From: Rhodospirillales bacterium
GTDB taxonomy: Bacteria > Pseudomonadota > Alphaproteobacteria > SMXQ01
DNA: 9,701 bases
Direction of reading: 5' to 3'
Assembly: GCA_024638585.1 (NCBI GenBank)
Contig: JAHEKA010000060.1
Location: 1 to 9,701, forward strand
The notes under the pieces are model-generated. The model saw only the letters and a list, made by a program, of their open reading frames with translations. It ran no database searches and was not told where the DNA came from. Made by a program: the position numbers and the translations under genes. The stretch's first letter is position 1. Every line of letters starts with the position of its first letter. This document shows, piece by piece, positions 5,889 through 9,701 of the stretch.

Positions 5889-7712
5889 CTAGCGCCGGCC
5901 GAACAGCTTTTCGATATCGGCGCGGTCCAGATGCACCAGGGTCGGCCGCCCATGGCCGCATTGGGCGGCGTTGGGGGTCGCCTCCATCTCCCGCAGCAGC
6001 GCGTTCATTTCCTGGGCCGTCAGCCGCCGCCCGGCGCGGACCGAGGAATGACAGGCCATGGTGGCGCAGACGGTCTCGAGTTTCTCCGACAGCACCAGCC
6101 CCTGGCCGAGGGTCGCAAGCTCGTCGGCCAGGTCGCGGATCAGGCCGTCGGCCGCGACTTCCCCCAGCATGGCCGGCGTTTCGCGAACCACTACCGCGCC
6201 GTCGCCGAACGGCTCCAGCAGCAGGCCCATGGCGGCCAGTTCCTCCGTATGGGCGGCGATGCGGTCGGCCTGGCCCGGTTCGAGCTCCACCACTTCGGGG
6301 ATCAGGAGGATTTGCCGGGCGACGCCGCCGCCTTCGAGGCCTGCGCGGATGCGCTCATAGACCAGGCGTTCATGGGCCGCGTGTTGATCGACGATCACCA
6401 TGCCGTCCGCAGTTTCGGCGACGATATAGGTGTTGAACAACTGGGCCCGGGCGGCACCGAGGGGGTAGGACTCGAGCGCTTCGGAGTCTTCCGCAGCCCC
6501 CGCCACCGGCGCCTGGGGACCGCCCAAACCGGCGAAGCCCGCCTCATCCACGATCGGCGCCTGGAAATGGGCGGCGGCTTCGGCGAGGCCCGGACCGGGC
6601 CTGCGCGCCGTGCCGGCGGGCCAACCCCCGGTCCAGGCGGCAGCGCCGCCGGCCCCCTCACCGCCCGCGTGGAAAGCGCCGAGCGCCGCCCCGCTGACCT
6701 GGGTCGCGGTGCGCACCCCGGCGCCCGCCAGTGCATGGCGGATGGCGCCGACGATCAACCCGCGCACCAATCCGGGATCGCGGAAGCGCACCTCGGTCTT
6801 GGCCGGGTGGACGTTGACGTCGACGAACTCAGGCGGCGCATCCAGGAACAGCACCACCATGGGATGGCGATCGCGGGCCAGCACATCCTGATAGGCCCCA
6901 CGCACGGCGCCCACCAGCATGCGGTCGCGCACCGGGCGCCCGTTCACGAACAGGTATTGCCGGTCCGCCGTGCGCCGGGAGGCGGTGGGCAGGCCGGCCA
7001 AGCCCGTCAGGCCAAGCCCCTCGCGATCGGCGGCGATCTCCAGCGCGTCCTTGGCGAAATCGCCTCCGAACAGCGCGGCCAGGCGAGCACGGCGGGCATC
7101 GAACAGATCCGCCCGCACGGCGCCGAGGTTGAGGCGGATGTTCTCGCCGTCGGCCAGGGTGAAGGCGATTTCCGGATGGGCCATGGCGAGCCGCATCAGC
7201 GCATCCTGGGCATGGGAAAACTCGGTGCGGTCGGTCTTGAGAAACTTGAGGCGCGCCGGGGTGGCGAAGAAGAGATCGCGCACCTCCACCCGCGTGCCGG
7301 GCGGCAATGCGGCGGGCTCCGGCCCGTCGATGCGCCCGGCCTCGACCTTGATCTGAGCCGCCTCGCCATCCTCGGGCCGGCTGGTGAGGGTCATCCGGCT
7401 GACCGCGCCGATCGACGGCAGGGCCTCGCCCCGGAACCCCAGGGTCGCGATATCGGTGAGATCGTCATCGTCCAGCTTCGACGTTGCGTGACGCAGCACC
7501 GCAAGCTTGAGCTCTTCAGCGGTCATGCCGCTGCCGTCGTCGGTCACGGCGATGAAACTCTTGCCGCCGTCGCGCAGGATCACCTCGATGCGCGACGCGC
7601 CCGCATCGATCGCGTTTTCCACCAATTCCTTGACCGCCGCCGCCGGGCGCTCGACCACCTCACCGGCGGCGATGCGATTGACCAGCCCTTCGGGCAGGAG
7701 ACGCAGTGTCAC
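5889..7712 (-). CDS. mutL: DNA mismatch repair protein MutL (endonuclease type)
   Basis: This 607-residue protein couples MutS mismatch recognition to strand removal. The N-terminal GHL ATPase has LVNRIAAGEVVERPAAAVKE, VENAIDAGAS (31-40, with Glu32 and Asn33), DDGSGM (58-63), GFRGEAL (92-98) and VHPAKTEVRF (301-310). A Gly/Ala/Pro-rich linker spans about 330-415. The C-terminal dimerisation domain carries the metal-dependent nicking motif DQHAAHERLVYE (442-453), plus ACHSSVRAG (553-561), CGHGRPT (585-591) and FGR (604-606). These mark the self-nicking type found in bacteria without MutH. The start is a GTG at 7712, four bases after GGAGGG, where the conserved TLRLLPEGLVNRIAAGE begins. The frame is open upstream to 8216, but that part lies inside pgi and is not MutL-like. 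The GTGA at 7709-7712 overlaps the pgi stop, so the two are translationally coupled. Confidence 0.97.
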   Translation of the reverse strand: MTLRLLPEGLVNRIAAGEVVERPAAAVKELVENAIDAGASRIEVILRDGGKSFIAVTDDGSGMTAEELKLAVLRHATSKLDDDDLTDIATLGFRGEALPSIGAVSRMTLTSRPEDGEAAQIKVEAGRIDGPEPAALPPGTRVEVRDLFFATPARLKFLKTDRTEFSHAQDALMRLAMAHPEIAFTLADGENIRLNLGAVRADLFDARRARLAALFGGDFAKDALEIAADREGLGLTGLAGLPTASRRTADRQYLFVNGRPVRDRMLVGAVRGAYQDVLARDRHPMVVLFLDAPPEFVDVNVHPAKTEVRFRDPGLVRGLIVGAIRHALAGAGVRTATQVSGAALGAFHAGGEGAGGAAAWTGGWPAGTARRPGPGLAEAAAHFQAPIVDEAGFAGLGGPQAPVAGAAEDSEALESYPLGAARAQLFNTYIVAETADGMVIVDQHAAHERLVYERIRAGLEGGGVARQILLIPEVVELEPGQADRIAAHTEELAAMGLLLEPFGDGAVVVRETPAMLGEVAADGLIRDLADELATLGQGLVLSEKLETVCATMACHSSVRAGRRLTAQEMNALLREMEATPNAAQCGHGRPTLVHLDRADIEKLFGRR

Positions 7713-9052
7713 GAGGCCCTCCCTCTCCCTGAACCCGCATTGCCGGGGCCGCCGCCCATGGCCGCGAGTTTCTGCCGGGCCAGCACCTTGCCCGCCTCCA
7801 CCGCCGGCTGGCCGAACGGCTCGATGCCCAGCAGATCTCCGGCGAGAATGGTTTCCGCCATGAAATGGGCCATCAAGGCGCCGATCGCCCGGCCATCGGC
7901 CCGGGGCAGGGCGAACACCCGGACCGGGCGGCCCCGTGCCGCCAGGGTTTCGCGCGTCGCTTCCTGCTCCGCGGCCAGCAGATCGCCCATGCGCCGCCCG
8001 GCGAGATAATCGAGCCCCGGCCCGGCGCCTTCGGGCGGGGCGATGTCGGGACCGGTGCCCTGGGGGGCGCCGAAGATCAGGGTGTAGAGCTTGTCCGGCG
8101 GGCCGTCGAGCCAGAGCTGAAGCTGGCTGTGCTGGTCGCGGGTGCCGAGCGCGGCGATCGGCGTCGTCGCCACGACGTCCTTGCCGAGGCTTTCGGCCCA
8201 GAGCTGGCAATACCAAGCGGCAAAGGGCGCGAATCGGTCAAGATAGGGCATCATCACCGCCTGGGTGAGGCCGCGTTCCCGGGCGATGGCGACGTTGAGC
8301 GCCGCCCCCAGCGCCGGCGGAATATCGGCCGGCGCCGCGCCGCTCATCAGGCCGTCCAGCACATGGGCAGCCCCTTGCCGGACCGCCGCGGGATCGATCC
8401 CGCAGAGCCTTGCGGGAAGCAGGCCGACATTGCTGAGACAGGAGAATCGCCCACCGATCCCGGCCTCGTGATCAAGGATTGGCAGTCCGAGCTCCGCCGC
8501 AAGTTGGCGCAACGGCGCGGGCGCAGCGCCGGCGGCCGGCGGGTCGGAAATGACCGCGGTGGCCTGCGACAGGCCGTCCGCCCCGCGCGCCGTCCGAAGA
8601 CGCGGGATCAGAGCGAAGGCCTGGCTCAGGGTCTCCGCCGTGGTGCCGGACTTGGAAACCACCAGAAGTCCGGTCCGGGCCAGATCGAGGCCGGTCAGCG
8701 AATCCTCGAACCCCTGGGGATCGACATTTTCAAGGAAATGCAGGCGCGGGCCGGAGTTGACCGGATTGAGCGCTCGATAGCAGATGCCCGACAGGCTGGA
8801 ACCGCCGGTGCCCAGCACCACGACATCGTCGCAGGCGGCGGCGAGGCGCGCTGCGGTTTGCTCAATCGCGCCAAGGTCGGCCTCCGACCGGGCGATGGCG
8901 AGGGCAGGGAGCCGGCCGTTTTCCACATCTCCACGCAACCGGTCGAGCGCGGGCCCCGCGGCATCGAGCGCGGCATCGAGGGCGCCAGCGCTGACCCCGC
9001 CGGTGCCGATTACGGTTTCGCGGCAGGTTTCAATGTCTTGGATATAGGGCAT
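7709..9052 (-). CDS. pgi: Glucose-6-phosphate isomerase
   Basis: This 447-residue cytoplasmic enzyme interconverts glucose 6-phosphate and fructose 6-phosphate in glycolysis, gluconeogenesis and sugar-nucleotide supply. The first SIS domain has VVLGTGGSSLSG (78-89) and VVSKSGTTAETL (131-142), which bind the phosphate. GIGGRFSCLSNVGLLPA (198-214) matches the first PGI signature. WAESLGK (285-291) contains the expected catalytic Glu286 and RDQHSQLQLWLDGP (305-318) contains His308. PFGQPAVEAGK (412-422) matches the second signature with Lys422, though Gly413 sits where the pattern usually has Asp, Asn, Thr or His. The protein is about 100 residues shorter than E. coli PGI and closer to the short bacterial form. 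After about 431 the C-terminus is a Gly-rich tail. The ATG at 9052 has no strong ribosome-binding site. The stop overlaps the mutL start. The 73-bp gap upstream separates it from the M16 peptidase gene. Confidence 0.95.
   Translation of the reverse strand: MPYIQDIETCRETVIGTGGVSAGALDAALDAAGPALDRLRGDVENGRLPALAIARSEADLGAIEQTAARLAAACDDVVVLGTGGSSLSGICYRALNPVNSGPRLHFLENVDPQGFEDSLTGLDLARTGLLVVSKSGTTAETLSQAFALIPRLRTARGADGLSQATAVISDPPAAGAAPAPLRQLAAELGLPILDHEAGIGGRFSCLSNVGLLPARLCGIDPAAVRQGAAHVLDGLMSGAAPADIPPALGAALNVAIARERGLTQAVMMPYLDRFAPFAAWYCQLWAESLGKDVVATTPIAALGTRDQHSQLQLWLDGPPDKLYTLIFGAPQGTGPDIAPPEGAGPGLDYLAGRRMGDLLAAEQEATRETLAARGRPVRVFALPRADGRAIGALMAHFMAETILAGDLLGIEPFGQPAVEAGKVLARQKLAAMGGGPGNAGSGRGRAS
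7717..7722 (-). promoter_or_regulatory. Ribosome-binding site of mutL inside the 3' end of pgi
   Basis: GGAGGG lies four bases before the mutL GTG, within a purine tract at 7717-7730. The same bases encode the last residues of PGI (GRGRAS). It fixes the GTG at 7712 as the start. Confidence 0.7.
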
Positions 9053-9125
9053 GAGACCGGATGTCTGTTTGCGGTGCGGCCCAGATTAGAATACCGGGCG
9101 CGCGACCGAAACCCCCGATCACCGA
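9053..9125 (-). other. 73-bp gap between the M16 peptidase gene and pgi
   Basis: The spacer is long enough for its own pgi promoter, and the AT-richer TATTCTAATCT (minus strand) could hold a -10 element. However, no -35 of quality stands 16-18 bp away. I see no hairpin with a T run. Cotranscription of pgi with the upstream gene is possible. Confidence 0.25.
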
Positions 9126-9701
9126 TCACGGCCGGGATTTGACCCCTTCGGGCCGGCCGACCACGGAGATCGTCAGATCGCCCGGGCGGAACAGCTCCTT
9201 GGCAACCCGGCGCGCATCTTCCGGAGTGACGGCGTTGATCTTGGCGTTGCGCGTCTTGAGATAGTCCAATCCCATGTCGTCGAGCTGAATGCCGACCAGC
9301 AAACGGGCGATGCGCCCGGTGGAATTGAGCCGGGTATAGAAGGATCCGGTGAGATAGCTTTTGGCGTCCCTCAATTCCTCGGCCGTGATGCCTTCCTTGG
9401 CAATCTTGGCCCACTGCTGGCGAATCAGGGCGAGGGATTCCGCGACCCGAGCATTGGCCGTGGCCACCCGGCCGGTGACCAGGCCGGCATGGTCCATGGT
9501 CGAAAGACGGGTATAGACCGAATAGGCAAGGCCGCGCTTTTCCCGGATCTCCGTCGCCAGCCGCGAGGTCAGACCGCCGCCACCGAGAACGTAATTGAGA
9601 ACGTAGGCGGCATAGAAATCCGGATGTTTGCGCTTGATTCCCTTGTGGCCGAACACCACGACCGATTGGGGGATGTCGCGGTCGGTGACGATCACCCGGC
9701 C
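9126..9701 (-). CDS. M16-family zinc peptidase-like protein, C-terminal part (runs off right edge)
   Basis: The last 191 residues of a protein enter from the right edge on the minus strand. They form the M16 C-terminal domain of the mitochondrial processing peptidase/insulinase-like fold. The domain begins with IPQSVVVFGHKGI, then YAAYVLNYVLGGGGLTSRLATEIREKRGLAYSVYT, a very characteristic segment with the conserved Arg/Tyr region. ITAEELRDAKSYLTGSF and DDLG-like spacing follow, ending DLTISVVGRPEGVKSRP. The HxxEH zinc site belongs to the N-terminal domain outside the window, so it cannot be said whether this is the catalytic or the inactive partner of the pair that bacterial M16B genes often form. 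GTG at 9695 is an internal valine, not a start, because the frame is open to the edge. An exported or periplasmic location is typical but not visible here. Confidence 0.9.
   Translation of the reverse strand, partial: GRVIVTDRDIPQSVVVFGHKGIKRKHPDFYAAYVLNYVLGGGGLTSRLATEIREKRGLAYSVYTRLSTMDHAGLVTGRVATANARVAESLALIRQQWAKIAKEGITAEELRDAKSYLTGSFYTRLNSTGRIARLLVGIQLDDMGLDYLKTRNAKINAVTPEDARRVAKELFRPGDLTISVVGRPEGVKSRP

Noticed and set aside
5877..8009. A plus-strand frame open for 710 codons opposite mutL and the end of pgi
   Set aside because: It mirrors the coding frame of mutL, whose motifs are unmistakable. Its own translation is rich in Gly, Arg, His and Gln with no recognisable domain. Long antisense frames are expected in GC-rich DNA because stops are rare.
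7713..8216. A 168-codon N-terminal extension of mutL
   Set aside because: The extension lies inside pgi in another frame and is Arg/Ala-rich without similarity to MutL. The GTG at 7712 has a strong ribosome-binding site and begins at the conserved N-terminus.
7865..9142. A plus-strand frame open for 425 codons opposite pgi
   Set aside because: Antisense shadow of a clearly coding gene; the translation shows no domain and is dominated by Arg, Gly and Ala.
9693..9695. GTG as the start of the M16 protein
   Set aside because: The frame remains open to the edge and the region is the middle of the M16 fold; a start here would remove the N-terminal domain.
1..9701. Search for tRNA, rRNA, riboswitch, CRISPR array, transposon ends, phage or defence genes
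   Set aside because: No repeat series, cloverleaf, long inverted repeat, integrase or nuclease cassette was seen, and the genes pack edge to edge. The purD leader is too short for a purine riboswitch.

Overview
The window is a compact stretch of housekeeping chromosome from a high-GC (my estimate mid-to-upper 60s %) Gram-negative bacterium. The best guess is an alphaproteobacterium of Rhodospirillales type. This rests on the style of the proteins (a short ~447-residue glucose-6-phosphate isomerase, an endonuclease-type MutL, an M23 peptidase with a short beta-rich N-terminal domain next to xseA) and on the codon bias. It is an inference from sequence style, not from a marker gene. I see no rRNA, tRNA, CRISPR array, insertion sequence, phage gene or integrase. 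No gap between genes exceeds about 100 bp.

Left part (1-3138): an M23-type envelope peptidase gene runs off the left edge and lies just downstream of xseA (exonuclease VII large subunit), both on the minus strand. xseA is divergent from purD (GAR synthetase, purine synthesis) across a 76-bp gap that holds both ribosome-binding sites and plausible promoters. Middle (3139-5876): tadA (tRNA A34 deaminase) converges on purD and diverges from a plus-strand run of three genes. These are a class I glutamine-amidotransferase-like C26 hydrolase, an RluB-type 23S rRNA pseudouridine synthase and rsmD (16S rRNA m2G966 methyltransferase). They are tightly packed (1-bp gap, then 26-bp overlap), so they are probably one transcript.

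Right part (5889-9701), all minus strand: an M16-family peptidase gene entering from the right edge, then pgi, then mutL. pgi and mutL share a GTGA stop/start overlap. mutL converges on rsmD with only 12 bp between the stop codons.

Functionally this is genome maintenance (xseA, mutL), RNA modification (tadA, rluB, rsmD), central metabolism (purD, pgi) and envelope or protein turnover (M23, M16). The gene that fits least well is the C26 hydrolase in the RNA-modification run. I found no convincing previously undescribed system; the findings are modest leads about a gene, its leader, some residues and gene junctions.
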